Assembly (NCBI GenBank): GCA_002343775.1
Contig: DDSH01000004.1
Location: 62,001 to 126,000, forward strand
Direction: 5' to 3'
Source of the DNA: Anaerolineales bacterium UBA2395
Lineage (GTDB): Bacteria > Chloroflexota > Anaerolineae > Anaerolineales > Villigracilaceae
Length of the DNA: 64,000 nt
In this document: one piece after another, positions 25,561-34,383 of the stretch
Layout of the letters: every line of letters starts with the position of its first letter
Position numbering within the stretch: the stretch's first letter is position 1
Made by a program: the position numbers and the translations under genes
Notes under the pieces: model-generated
Database searches by the model: none
Seen by the model: only the letters and a program-made list of their open reading frames with translations
Told to the model about the DNA's origin: nothing

Positions 25561-26829
25561 CTAATTTCTTCTCTCAAACACATGGACGGCGCAAGTGGAA
25601 CCGGTCGCGCCGACGTTGTGCGTCAGCGCCAGGTTGACATCGCCATCCACCTGCCGCGCATCAGCCTGACCTCGCATCTGCTTGAACACTTCGACGGCTT
25701 GTGCCACGCCGGAAGCGCCGACGGGATGTCCCTTTGCCTTCAAGCCACCCGAGGTATTGATTGGTTTCGCACCGTTACGTGCCGTCATGCCATCTTCAGC
25801 GGCTTTGAAACCCTCACCCGGAGCAAAGAACCCGAGGTCTTCGCTGGCGATCACTTCTGCGATGGTGAAGCAGTCATGCACTTCCGCTATACGGATGTCT
25901 TTCGCGGTCACGCCTGCCATTTCGTAGGCAGTCGCCGCTGCAACTTTTGCCGCAGGGATGCTGGTCAGCGACGGGCGATCGTGCAAGGCTGACCCTGATG
26001 CCTGAGCCGAACCGACGATATGGATCGGATGATCCGTAAATTGATGCGCGATCTCTTCTGCTACAAGTAAAACTGCCGCCGCACCGTCGGATACGGGAGA
26101 GCAATCGAACAGGCGAAGCGGATATGCAATCGTCGGGTTGCCTGATTCGTCGTGGAGAAAATCCCAAATGTTCGCCCAGGTCGGGGCGGGCTTCCCTTTT
26201 TTGATCGCAGCCGCGACGCGCCCTTCCATCCACGTTTGGATGGTGACGCCGAACTGCGCATTCGGGTTGAGCGCGGCATTGTCATGGTTCTTGATCGCCA
26301 CGTTCATGAGATGCTCGGACTTCATGCCATACTGAGCCATATACGCGGATGCCATCGCAGCATAAAAGCCGGGGAAGGTGAAGCCCGCGGGAATTTCAAA
26401 AGCCACGTCAGCCGCTGTTGCAAGTGCTTCGGTGACTTCGGCGGTTTTGAGCGCAGTCATCTTCTCCGCACCGCCGACAAGGACAACATCCGCCATGCCA
26501 GAGGCGATTGCCATCACGCCCTGACGCAGGGCAACACCGCCCGAGGCACAGGCACCTTCGACGCGAGTAGCGGAAATCGGCAGCAACCCAACCGCATCTG
26601 CGAGAATGGGCGCGAGATGTGCCTGATGTTCAAACTGGTCACTGGAAAAATTGCCAACATACATGGCTTCAATTCTGGATGGATCAAACCCCTTATCCAC
26701 CGACTTGGTCATTGCCTTATAAGATTCAACGAAAAGATCGCGCGAGTTCTTCTCGGCAAACGCACCAAACTTCGACATACCCGCGCCAACCATGGCTACC
26801 CCGCGCGGGAGGGGTCTTGTTTTAGGCAT
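25561..26829 (-). CDS. SCP2-type thiolase-like protein
   Basis: 422 residues. The N-terminal nucleophile Cys lies in GACASGGVALRQG near residue 91 and the GHPVGAS histidine element near 365. The C-terminal CxG cysteine of classical thiolases is replaced in HNVGATGSTCAVHV, as in SCP2-thiolase/lipid-transfer-type enzymes that work with DUF35 partners. Likely reactions are thiolytic cleavage of a 3-oxoacyl-CoA or retro-aldol cleavage. The DUF35 gene follows immediately. Confidence 0.88.
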   Translation of the reverse strand: MPKTRPLPRGVAMVGAGMSKFGAFAEKNSRDLFVESYKAMTKSVDKGFDPSRIEAMYVGNFSSDQFEHQAHLAPILADAVGLLPISATRVEGACASGGVALRQGVMAIASGMADVVLVGGAEKMTALKTAEVTEALATAADVAFEIPAGFTFPGFYAAMASAYMAQYGMKSEHLMNVAIKNHDNAALNPNAQFGVTIQTWMEGRVAAAIKKGKPAPTWANIWDFLHDESGNPTIAYPLRLFDCSPVSDGAAAVLLVAEEIAHQFTDHPIHIVGSAQASGSALHDRPSLTSIPAAKVAAATAYEMAGVTAKDIRIAEVHDCFTIAEVIASEDLGFFAPGEGFKAAEDGMTARNGAKPINTSGGLKAKGHPVGASGVAQAVEVFKQMRGQADARQVDGDVNLALTHNVGATGSTCAVHVFERRN

Positions 26830-26841
26830 TACGCCTCCTTA

Positions 26842-26897
26842 TTACGGTACGGGCACAGCGAGCTGAAGTACAAGAAAATCCTCAAGTGTCTCGCCGT
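26842..26897. repeat. Intergenic inverted repeat (CGGGCACAGCGAG)
   Basis: CGGGCACAGCGAG and CTCGCCGTGCCCG form a 13-bp stem with one G-U type pair around about 30 bases, in the gap between hydrolase 3 and the thiolase. Confidence 0.6.
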
Positions 26898-26910
26898 GCC
26901 CGCACACAAT

Positions 26911-27972
26911 TTATTTCAACGCTTTCCCAAACGCCTTCATAAACTCTTCCGGCTTCTCCACGTAGGGGGTGTGACCTGTATCAGCAATGACGACTTCTTC
27001 AAACGAGCCGCCCTGAGCCGCGTATTTTTCGAGCAGGCTGCGGGTTTGTCCAATCATCGGCTGGGGCGGGTAAACTTCTTCACCGGGCCAGCCGGGAACG
27101 TAGCCCAACTTGCCGAGAGTGCCAAAGTCAAAGAACGAATTGTCCGAAACGATCATGTCCGAGTCGCCGCGCACCCAGAGGATAAAAGGCTTGTTCGCCG
27201 CACCGACAAAATTCTTCACGCTGTCCCCCACATACTTGGGAGAAAGCGCGTTGATCGGACCAAACTTGCCAGGCGCCACATTGGGCCAATTACCAGAAGG
27301 AACAAAATCGCCAGGGTATTTCTGTTCGCCGATCTTCTCGGTCATGAGCGAGGAAAGCAGATCTTCTTCACGGGCAGGTTTGAAAGGCGGCTTCCAGTAG
27401 AAGCTGTTCATCACCACACGCGGAGAGGCTTGCGGGTTATCGGAAGATCGGTCACCTGCGGCGATCAACTTGGGGAACTCAGGGTTGACCACGCCGCCGC
27501 CCGAACCGGCAAAATCGTCATAACAAGGCGTGCCTTCCAAATCTTTCGAGCCGCCGAAGCCGTAGATCGAGCCAGGGTTGACAACGGTTCCGCTCAAGAC
27601 ACGTCCGCTCAACGAGCCGACCAAGCCGAACACAATCGTCCCGCCCATCGAGTGTCCGACAACGTGAGTCTTTTCGATCTTCAAAGCATCGAGCAAGGCG
27701 GCAATGTCATCGATCCAATCCCCCATGCCGCGAGTGGCATCGATCAACTTGTCTTCGGTATCGCCATAGCCGCGCAAGTCGGGCGCAATACCGCGGAAAC
27801 CCGCGGGCAACTTAAGCATGATCTCTTCCCAATACGAAGCGGAAGAAGCATTGCCATGCACAAACAAAACCGGCGTGCCGTTCTCAGGTCCGCTGAAGAG
27901 GACGTGCTGTTTCAAACGGGAGGTATCCACCATTTTTGAAGTGATACCGGGTAAAGTTGGAACTGTGGGCAT
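26911..27972 (-). CDS. Alpha/beta hydrolase 3
   Basis: 353 residues, longer than the other two hydrolases. GHSMGG nucleophile elbow, HGNASSASYWEE oxyanion region, and C-terminal histidine in DTGHTPYVEKPEEF. A large cap insertion lies between about residues 150 and 260. ATG 27972 with AAAGGAG is clear. It begins one base after the ligase 2 stop, so the two are co-translated. Substrate unknown. Confidence 0.88.
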   Translation of the reverse strand: MPTVPTLPGITSKMVDTSRLKQHVLFSGPENGTPVLFVHGNASSASYWEEIMLKLPAGFRGIAPDLRGYGDTEDKLIDATRGMGDWIDDIAALLDALKIEKTHVVGHSMGGTIVFGLVGSLSGRVLSGTVVNPGSIYGFGGSKDLEGTPCYDDFAGSGGGVVNPEFPKLIAAGDRSSDNPQASPRVVMNSFYWKPPFKPAREEDLLSSLMTEKIGEQKYPGDFVPSGNWPNVAPGKFGPINALSPKYVGDSVKNFVGAANKPFILWVRGDSDMIVSDNSFFDFGTLGKLGYVPGWPGEEVYPPQPMIGQTRSLLEKYAAQGGSFEEVVIADTGHTPYVEKPEEFMKAFGKALK

Positions 27973-27973
27973 A

Positions 27974-29506
27974 TTAATCTCCTTTGGTAAATTGGTCGCG
28001 CAGTTCGCGCTTGAGTATTTTCCCCGCAGCAGAAATGGGCAGGGCATCCATGAAACTTACAGACTTGGGAACTTTATATTTTGCCAATCGCTCTGTCATA
28101 AATTTCAATAATTCATCCTCCGTCACGCTTTGATTGGGTTTCAACACAACACAAGCCTTGCCCACCTCACCCCACTTTTGGTCGGGCAAACCGATGACAG
28201 CACACATGTGTACAGACGGGTGCTGATACAACGTCTTTTCAATTTCAGCGGGATACACATTTTCACCGCCGCTAATGAACATATCTTTTTTGCGGTCAAC
28301 AATGTAGAAATAACCTTCTTCATCAAATCGGGCAACATCGCCCGTGTGAAAATATCCACGTTCATCGACAGCGGATTGGGTCGCTTCGGGATTATTGAAA
28401 TAGCCGGAACTATACGATGGACCTTTGAGGATTAATTCCCCCGCCTCATTCGGACCGAGGAACTGATTCTGCTCATCGACGATTTTTGCGTCAACGAAGA
28501 AGTTCGGGCGTCCAATCGAGCCTGCCTTACGGATTGCATCTTCTGGAGCAAGCGCAAAAATGCCGGGACCGAACTCGGTCATGCCGAATCCTTGCTTGAA
28601 GCGGATGCCCTTCTCTTGGGTGTACTTTTCCACCAGCGGCACAGGCAGCGGCGCGCCACCTGAGGTGCAAAACCGCAGCGCAGATAAATCAGCCGATTCC
28701 CAATTCGGTGCTGTAGTCAGCATCTGATACATGGTCGGCACAGCCGCAAAGATGGTGACCTTCTCCCTCTCCAGCAGAGTCAAAACCTGAGCCGGGTCAA
28801 AGGCGCGGATAAGGATCGTAGTCCCGCCGAAAATGACCTGTGGCAGGGTGTAGACGAAGAGTCCGCCCGTGTGGAACATCGGGAAGACGTTGAGATAAAC
28901 ATCGTTATGCGTCACATCGTGGATAACGGTGTTGAGCGTGTTCCACGCGATCATGCGGTGTGAGACCTGCGCAGCTTTAGGCAGCCCCGTCGTGCCGCCG
29001 GTAAAGATCAAGGCGGCGGTATCCTCTGCTTCGAGGTCCTCGCAGGTCACGGCGGAGTCGGAGGCGGATTGAAGAGTAGATTCAAAGTAAAGAGATGAGG
29101 GAAGTCCGTCACCATCTAAGTGGAGGATTGGTAATTGGTAATTGGTAATTAGGTTGCTCACACCTTCTTTGAAGTCATCGGAGAAGATGAGGATTTTTGG
29201 GTTGGTGTAGTGGAAGACTTCAAGCAGTTCGCGCCAATGGGAACGCCAGTTAAGCGCTGTGTGGACGGCACCGATCTTGGAACAGGCAAAGAAAAGGTCA
29301 AGGTGTTCATAGCCGTCTTTCGCGAGAATCGCAACCCGGTCACCTTTGCCAATGCCCTTGGATTTCAGCCAGTTGGCAAGTTTGTTGGCGCGGCGATTTG
29401 CCTCACGAAAAGTCAACCGCCATTCAGGAGATTTGCCTGCGTCGATGAATGCGAGTCTGTCAGGGGAATAAAGTTCTCTTCGAGCAAGATAGTCACCGAT
29501 GTACAT
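27974..29506 (-). CDS. Acyl-CoA synthetase (AMP-forming ligase) 2
   Basis: 510 residues. ATP motif FTGGTTGLPKAAQ, hinge DRKKDMFISGGENVYPAEIE, catalytic lysine in GKILKREL. Paralogous to ligase 1 (21765) with the same fold and length. Just before the ATP motif, the segment SNLITNYQLPILHLDG is encoded by reiterated ATTGGTA heptamers (29127-29153), an apparent intrusion of repeat DNA into the gene. Forms a coupled pair with hydrolase 3. Confidence 0.92.
   Translation of the reverse strand: MYIGDYLARRELYSPDRLAFIDAGKSPEWRLTFREANRRANKLANWLKSKGIGKGDRVAILAKDGYEHLDLFFACSKIGAVHTALNWRSHWRELLEVFHYTNPKILIFSDDFKEGVSNLITNYQLPILHLDGDGLPSSLYFESTLQSASDSAVTCEDLEAEDTAALIFTGGTTGLPKAAQVSHRMIAWNTLNTVIHDVTHNDVYLNVFPMFHTGGLFVYTLPQVIFGGTTILIRAFDPAQVLTLLEREKVTIFAAVPTMYQMLTTAPNWESADLSALRFCTSGGAPLPVPLVEKYTQEKGIRFKQGFGMTEFGPGIFALAPEDAIRKAGSIGRPNFFVDAKIVDEQNQFLGPNEAGELILKGPSYSSGYFNNPEATQSAVDERGYFHTGDVARFDEEGYFYIVDRKKDMFISGGENVYPAEIEKTLYQHPSVHMCAVIGLPDQKWGEVGKACVVLKPNQSVTEDELLKFMTERLAKYKVPKSVSFMDALPISAAGKILKRELRDQFTKGD
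29127..29153. repeat. ATTGGTA heptamer repeat inside a coding sequence
   Basis: Three perfect copies of ATTGGTA followed by a partial copy, inside ligase 2. Read on the minus strand in frame they encode NLITNYQLPI. Confidence 0.8.
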
Positions 29507-29518
29507 TGAACCTCACTG

Positions 29519-29587
29519 TTGAAAAGTTGAAGGTTACAGGTTGAAAGTTCTAAAACCTTCAACTTGTAACCTTTAACCTGAAACTTT
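29519..29587. repeat. Intergenic palindrome (GGTTACAGGTTGAAAG words)
   Basis: TTGAAGGTTACAGGTTGAAAGTT followed by the inverted AACCTTCAACTTGTAACC...AACCTGAAAC; it fills the gap between KAS-III and ligase 2. Confidence 0.65.
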
Positions 29588-30584
29588 ACTTTGCCGTCCA
29601 CTTCCACACCGACGATGCCATCGTAATCCCGCCGCCGCTGGCACAGAAGAGGATCACATCGCCAGGTTTGGGACCTCTGCCCTGGGCAATCGAGTCGTCG
29701 AGCGCCATCACCACGCAAGGAGAGCCGGTGTAACCCCACTTATCCATGACCCAGTGCGCTTTTTCAAGTGGTTGTTTGAGTAAATCCATCATAAATTCGA
29801 TAGTGCGGAGATTGAGTTGGGTGAAGTAGTAATGATTCACATCGTCGAATTTTAGCCCGGCTTTGTCGAGCGCGCCTTGCATCAGTTTGGGCCAGTATTC
29901 GGTGTTAAAGGTCTTAGGGAATTTCTTGACGAACTCCACTTTGGGTCCACCAAATTGCGCCATATTTTCGGGCGTGCAGGGGCGGAACGTCCCGCCCGTG
30001 TAAATTCCCAGCGCGTCGTGGAAGGAACCAACTGCCAGCAGGTTCGAGCCGAGGAAACCTTGTTCCTCGCCCACACCCAAGATCACCGCGCCTGCGCCAT
30101 CGGCAAATAGATTGGCGGTCTTCTTATCAGTGATGTCAATAAAGCGGCTCATGCCATATCCGCCTGCCACGAGGACATATTTCATCTGCGGTTCGGTCAT
30201 CAGGTATTTCGCACCCTGGTCGAGCGCGGTGACCCAGCCCGCACATGCGGAGTTGATGTCGTAGCAACCCGCCTTGTCCGCACCGAGTTTGTTCTGCACC
30301 ACAATGGACGTGCTGGGAGAAAGATAATCGGGCGTGTCGGTGGAGACAATGATGAGGTCGAGGTCTGCGGCGGCGATTCCGGCGCGTTCGAGCGCTTTCC
30401 TCGAGGCTTCCACGATCAGATCCGAGGTCACCTGGTCGGGAGCCATCCAACGGCGTTGTTTGATACCCACATTGGTTTCCAGCCATTCGCTGGTGGATTC
30501 CCCCATGAGGGCGTCCACTTCGGCGTTGGTGACGACTCGTTCAGGAACATAACTGCCCGTGCTGAGAATGTTTACGTTGCGCAT
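29586..30584 (-). CDS. KAS-III-like (FabH-type) thiolase-fold protein with altered catalytic residues
   Basis: 332 residues, FabH length. The nucleophile Cys is retained in NSACAGWVTAL near residue 113. The other two members of the usual Cys-His-Asn triad appear changed: the HQAN position reads FTQLNLRTIE near 253 (His to Thr) and the GNTSA position reads GYTGSPC near 281 (Asn to Tyr). Such substitutions occur in KAS-III relatives that transfer acyl groups rather than condense with malonyl-ACP. It is therefore probably not the housekeeping FabH. It is the second gene of the island. Confidence 0.85.
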   Translation of the reverse strand: MRNVNILSTGSYVPERVVTNAEVDALMGESTSEWLETNVGIKQRRWMAPDQVTSDLIVEASRKALERAGIAAADLDLIIVSTDTPDYLSPSTSIVVQNKLGADKAGCYDINSACAGWVTALDQGAKYLMTEPQMKYVLVAGGYGMSRFIDITDKKTANLFADGAGAVILGVGEEQGFLGSNLLAVGSFHDALGIYTGGTFRPCTPENMAQFGGPKVEFVKKFPKTFNTEYWPKLMQGALDKAGLKFDDVNHYYFTQLNLRTIEFMMDLLKQPLEKAHWVMDKWGYTGSPCVVMALDDSIAQGRGPKPGDVILFCASGGGITMASSVWKWTAK

Positions 30585-30612
30585 GATACCTTCCGATATA
30601 TGAGAATGGTTT

Positions 30613-30840
30613 TTAGAGTTTGGTTATTGGGGTTTCAGGAAAAGATGGAGGCAGCATCTCTGCAATTTGAACAAATCGGTTCATGAACTCCGCGGCTTCG
30701 CGCCATTCGTGGAAGGAGACCTCTTCCGCAGTTTGGATATGACGGATGGTGCCATGATAGGATGCTGGATTGGCAGGGGTTTCATCCCGTACAAAACGTA
30801 TGATGAAAGAGGAGATTTGCGGCAGGGTGTCGGCGCTCAT
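30613..30840 (-). CDS. Small conserved-looking protein of unknown function
   Basis: 75 residues from ATG 30840. The sequence has SSFIIRFVRDE, YHGTIRHIQT and FHEWREAAEFMNRFV, with codon use like a real gene. No signal peptide or membrane segment. I recall similar short proteins in Anaerolineae, but no function. It is the first gene after the regulator's terminator. Confidence 0.6.
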   Translation of the reverse strand: MSADTLPQISSFIIRFVRDETPANPASYHGTIRHIQTAEEVSFHEWREAAEFMNRFVQIAEMLPPSFPETPITKL

Positions 30841-30863
30841 CGCCCCCAACGATAGCAGAATTG

Positions 30864-30879
30864 GGTAACAGACGGGTTA
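30864..30879. promoter_or_regulatory. Possible operator upstream of the catabolic island
   Basis: GTAAC-N6-GTTAC inverted repeat between the regulator's terminator and the first gene of the run at 30840. Its position fits a binding site of a transcription factor; no experimental or comparative support. Confidence 0.25.
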
Positions 30880-30892
30880 CAAAGGATGGAAC

Positions 30893-30918
30893 AAAAAGCC
30901 GCGAAGTTTTCTCGCGGC
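30893..30918 (-). terminator. Terminator after the MalT/BTAD regulator
   Basis: GCCGCGA / TCGCGGC stem with a 7-base loop, followed on the minus strand by TTTTTG. It starts 7 bases after the regulator stop. Confidence 0.8.
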
Positions 30919-30925
30919 ACACAGG

Positions 30926-33900
30926 TTATGAATGAATTAATTTTCTATACAAATCCTGCGTTTCTTGCGAAGGCAGGACATCAAGTTCCTCCTTCAAGGT
31001 CTGCTGGCAACGCTGGTATGTGCGGGCAAGTTGACCCCGATCTCCGAGGGCGTTAAAGGCTTGCATTAAGTGGCGATAGGCGCGTTCCCAGCAATTATCC
31101 TTCGCGAGGATGCGCTGACCAAGGTCTATGGCTTCTGTAAATCGGGCAGTTTGCACGTACAACTCGCAGAGTTTATCTGCCGCTTCAAGGAAGAGCGTTG
31201 CCAAACGTTCGCGTTCTTCCGCCGCCCAGGATTCATATAACGCATCTGGCAAATACTCACCGCGATACAAGGCTACGGCTTCTTCAAGCATCTGCATTGA
31301 ATGCGAAACGGGTTTGAGTCCCTCTCGGGTAAGACGAGCGAAATGGTCAGAGTCCAGCCAGAGGTCTGCGTTGAGGCGAAGGGTGTAGGTCGTGCCGTCG
31401 CGCACAATGAACGCCGAGTCGCTGCCCGCATCCCGCTCCGGCTCCAGTACCTGATAGAGCGTGTTCAATGTGATCTTGAAATTCCGCTGCGCGGTTGCAA
31501 GGTCGGCTTCTGGCCAGAGGTGTTCGCAGATCTGGTCACGGTCGAGCGGAGATTGGCGGTATGTGATGAGCAGTTGAAACAGCTGACGGGACTTTTCGCG
31601 CCGCCAGCCGTTCGAGGGAATCAGCTCGCTTCCTCTCTTGACCTGAAAGTTACCCAGCGTTTCGACAGCGAGTCGAAAGCCGGGGTGACTTTGCACACGG
31701 TCCAATCTCAGCGCCTCCAGCAAACGCAATGCATATGCGCCCTCCATATTGCGGTCGCGCGCGAGCACAAGCAGCGGCGTAAAGATGCGTTCATCTGGCG
31801 CACCGAGATGCGAAACACTGGTGAAGAGAAATCCGTAATCATTTTCACGGCAGGTTGCGAGGGCTTCCGTTAATGTCCGCCCGAGACGATCCATCTGTCT
31901 TTGCTTATACCAGCCATAACACAACCATAACCGCGCAGCGGTCTTCCCGAACGGGTCACTACACTCTTGAAAACCCAATACAGCACGGTTGAGCCATTCC
32001 TCGGCGGCTTCATAACGAGATGCCAGCATCAGGCTTGCGCCCATCGTCAGGCGTGTGAGCGAAGCGATCCATTCATCTCCCGCCTGGCTCGCAATTTCGA
32101 TGGCTTGTTGCGCATGTGTCTGCGCAAGCGTCAGGTCGCCCTGATACCCGCTGACCCGGCACAACCCCCAATTGGCTTCAACAAGCAAACGCGGGACGTT
32201 GACAGCGCGGCTGATCTCAATTGCCTTCTCAAATTGTTTGCGAGCCAGCGCATAGTTGGGTTGCGCCAAAAGCATGAGCGCATGTCCCTGCCGCATATGA
32301 CCAACAGCGGTGACGAACGGCGATTTCAACTCATCGCCACGCCGCGTGCCCTCTAATGCAGATTGATTCGCCAGTTCGCCAAGTCCTTGATAGGAGTAGA
32401 TCAACGAAAGCAGGAGGTAGGTTTCGCGATGCGCGCGCGGCATTTGAACCGGATTCTGTTTTTCGGCTTCGGCTTGCTCTTCGAGCCCGCGACGGGCTTC
32501 GTTGAGCCTGCCGGTGCGAAGCCAAACGCGGAACTGAAGTTGACCATCGGATGGACCTTCAAGACGTAATTCCTCGGCGCGTTGACGAAGCCGCTCCGCT
32601 TCTTCCACATGCCCGGAGTTAAGTTTGTTTTCTGCGAGCAACTCGAACAACCGAACCTGAGCCTCGCGGTCTTCGAAACCGTCGGTGAGGCGGATGGCTT
32701 CTTCGAGCAGTTTTTCGGCTTGCGACGGATTAACCGTATCGAGGTACACGCGCGACTGCCCGCGCAGGGAGCGGGCAATACCGTCGAGTTGCCCACGCTG
32801 ACGCCAGACCGTTTCGGCTTGGCGATACCAGCCCAATGACTCATCGAAGCGCGAGTGCAGGCGCGCCAACTCTCCCAGCGTGAACAAAAGCATGGGGTGT
32901 TGATTCAGGCTGAGGGGCGGCAGCGAAGCGATGTAACTTGCAAGCGTATCGAAGCGTCCGCCGGAGAGCAAGGTTTGGGAATAGGTGTCGAGCAGATACG
33001 CCATATCATCCCAAGCTTTGGCTTCGAGCAGATGATAAACTGCAGATTCGGGATTCTTGTGCGAAAGGTAATAATCGGCGGCGGCACGATTCCATTGCAC
33101 GCGCTGTTCGGCTGCGCATTGCTGACGCAGGAAATTATGGAAAATGTGATGATAGCGCAGTGTGCCTTCGGCAGTTTCTACAACAAAAAGGTCCTGTCGG
33201 CGGAGGTATGCCAGCATCGAAGCGGAGTCACTGGCGGGGCTGCCCATTGCCCGGCGGAGCGCATCGCAGGCTTCGGGGTTGAGATCGCGCAGTGTGGAGG
33301 TGACCAGCAAAAATTCGCGGATGTCGGCGGGATGACGCGAGAAAACTTCCTGCGCCAAAACATCGAACAGCGATTCAAGCGAATCCGCCTGCCAATGCAA
33401 TGGGAATTCAAGGGAAGAGGATGTTTGGCTGCGGATGCTTTGCCAGATGAGTTGCAGCGCGATCGCCCAACCTTCGGTATACGTTAGCAGCGAAGCGACT
33501 TCTTCGTTGGTAAGGTCGAGGCGATATTGATTCGAGAAAAGTGAGGAGATTTCCTGCGCGGTAAATGTGAGGGTTTGCTGGTCGAGCGTCAGCACTTCGC
33601 CCTTGGAACGCCAGCGTGAAAGGTGTGGAAGTGTCAGGTCGGGGCGCCCCGCCAACAATGTGTGGATGTTGGCAGGCGCGCGCCCAATGAAACGGTCCAG
33701 AATATGCGGGACTTCGCCGCCTTCAAGGACAATGTGAACATCATCGAAAACGAAAAGGATCTGTTCTTCGGAATGCCGACTTAAAACGTTGATGAATTGG
33801 TCGAGAATCCCCTGCCACGGCAGGATGCCCTGCGCTCCATCCCACGCTTCGAGATAGGAGATCGGCAGGTCGGTAATCGCAGGCAAAGCCTCCCTTGTCG

Positions 33901-34156
33901 CATGAAAAAGATGGAGGAGGAAAACCAGCGGATCGCCATCTTCCTCACTAACCTGATACCAGATAAGAGGCTGGGTTTCGGCGGCAAATTCAGCCAGCGC
34001 GGTGCTTTTGCCATACCCTGCCCCCGCCAAAAGGATGGTCAGGCGGTAGTCGAATGCGCCGCGCAGTTGTTCGCTGACGCGCGGACGGGACATGGTTCGC
34101 GCGTTACGGGGCGGCGGGATGATCTTGGTGCGTAAAATCGAAGAGAATTGATTCAT
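30926..34156 (-). CDS. MalT-type ATPase transcriptional regulator with BTAD domain
   Basis: 1076 residues. The N-terminal STAND/MalT ATPase has Walker A GAGYGKST; LFVFDDVHIVLEGGE matches Walker B. A long helical TPR-like sensor region follows (about 400-830). The C-terminus carries a winged helix (RREKSRQLFQLLITYRQ...) and a bacterial transcriptional activation domain with TPR motifs ending LYRKLIHS. Such proteins bind an inducer and ATP, oligomerise and activate transcription. ATG 34156 is preferred over 34192. It is upstream of and colinear with the liv/acyl-CoA island, so it is a candidate regulator of it, though a terminator separates them. Confidence 0.9.
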   Translation of the reverse strand: MNQFSSILRTKIIPPPRNARTMSRPRVSEQLRGAFDYRLTILLAGAGYGKSTALAEFAAETQPLIWYQVSEEDGDPLVFLLHLFHATREALPAITDLPISYLEAWDGAQGILPWQGILDQFINVLSRHSEEQILFVFDDVHIVLEGGEVPHILDRFIGRAPANIHTLLAGRPDLTLPHLSRWRSKGEVLTLDQQTLTFTAQEISSLFSNQYRLDLTNEEVASLLTYTEGWAIALQLIWQSIRSQTSSSLEFPLHWQADSLESLFDVLAQEVFSRHPADIREFLLVTSTLRDLNPEACDALRRAMGSPASDSASMLAYLRRQDLFVVETAEGTLRYHHIFHNFLRQQCAAEQRVQWNRAAADYYLSHKNPESAVYHLLEAKAWDDMAYLLDTYSQTLLSGGRFDTLASYIASLPPLSLNQHPMLLFTLGELARLHSRFDESLGWYRQAETVWRQRGQLDGIARSLRGQSRVYLDTVNPSQAEKLLEEAIRLTDGFEDREAQVRLFELLAENKLNSGHVEEAERLRQRAEELRLEGPSDGQLQFRVWLRTGRLNEARRGLEEQAEAEKQNPVQMPRAHRETYLLLSLIYSYQGLGELANQSALEGTRRGDELKSPFVTAVGHMRQGHALMLLAQPNYALARKQFEKAIEISRAVNVPRLLVEANWGLCRVSGYQGDLTLAQTHAQQAIEIASQAGDEWIASLTRLTMGASLMLASRYEAAEEWLNRAVLGFQECSDPFGKTAARLWLCYGWYKQRQMDRLGRTLTEALATCRENDYGFLFTSVSHLGAPDERIFTPLLVLARDRNMEGAYALRLLEALRLDRVQSHPGFRLAVETLGNFQVKRGSELIPSNGWRREKSRQLFQLLITYRQSPLDRDQICEHLWPEADLATAQRNFKITLNTLYQVLEPERDAGSDSAFIVRDGTTYTLRLNADLWLDSDHFARLTREGLKPVSHSMQMLEEAVALYRGEYLPDALYESWAAEERERLATLFLEAADKLCELYVQTARFTEAIDLGQRILAKDNCWERAYRHLMQAFNALGDRGQLARTYQRCQQTLKEELDVLPSQETQDLYRKLIHS

Positions 34157-34190
34157 GAGACGGGTGGATTCTACCGCAATCCATGAAACC

Positions 34191-34220
34191 AAAACGCCCT
34201 GAGAGAACTCAAGGCGTTTT
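34191..34220 (-). terminator. Terminator after tRNA-Gln
   Basis: AAAACGCC(T)TGAG / CTCA(G)GGCGTTTT stem with one mismatch and a 4-base loop, followed on the minus strand by a T-rich tract. It begins 5 bases beyond the tRNA 3' end. Confidence 0.8.
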
Positions 34221-34224
34221 TCAG

Positions 34225-34295
34225 CTGGGGATCAAGGATTTGAACCTCAAATTTCGCGTCCAGAGCGCGACGTGATGCCATTTCACCAATCCCCA
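34225..34295 (-). tRNA. tRNA-Gln (anticodon CTG)
   Basis: 71 bases. Acceptor TGGGGAT pairs with ATCCCCA, discriminator G. Anticodon stem TCGCG/CGCGA encloses loop CTCTGGA, giving anticodon CTG (reads CAG). The T-arm GAGGTTCAAATCCTT is normal. CCA is not encoded. It lies near glnS (34902), the gene for its synthetase. Confidence 0.95.
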
Positions 34296-34333
34296 ATTTT
34301 TCAGGCTCTTGAGAGCCTTATCCAGCGGGCGGT

Positions 34334-34362
34334 ATTTTATCACGCTCACCCGCCTAACGCAA
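34334..34362 (-). promoter_or_regulatory. Promoter of tRNA-Gln
   Basis: On the minus strand TTGCGT, 17 bases, TAAAAT. The -10 lies about 39 bases upstream of the tRNA 5' end; an AGGCTC-TTGA-GAGCCT hairpin (34303-34318) lies between. Confidence 0.45.
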
Positions 34363-34383
34363 GTGAGATTTTATACGGGCGGG

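Noticed and set aside
26152..27939. A 595-codon open frame on the plus strand
   Set aside because: It lies antisense across the thiolase and hydrolase 3 genes, both with full catalytic motifs. Its sequence is low in recognisable motifs and rich in His/Arg, as expected from reading a GC-biased gene backwards.
30613..34156. Single transcript from the MalT/BTAD regulator through the whole island
   Set aside because: A good terminator at 30893-30918 separates the regulator from the downstream genes, so cotranscription is unlikely even if it regulates them.
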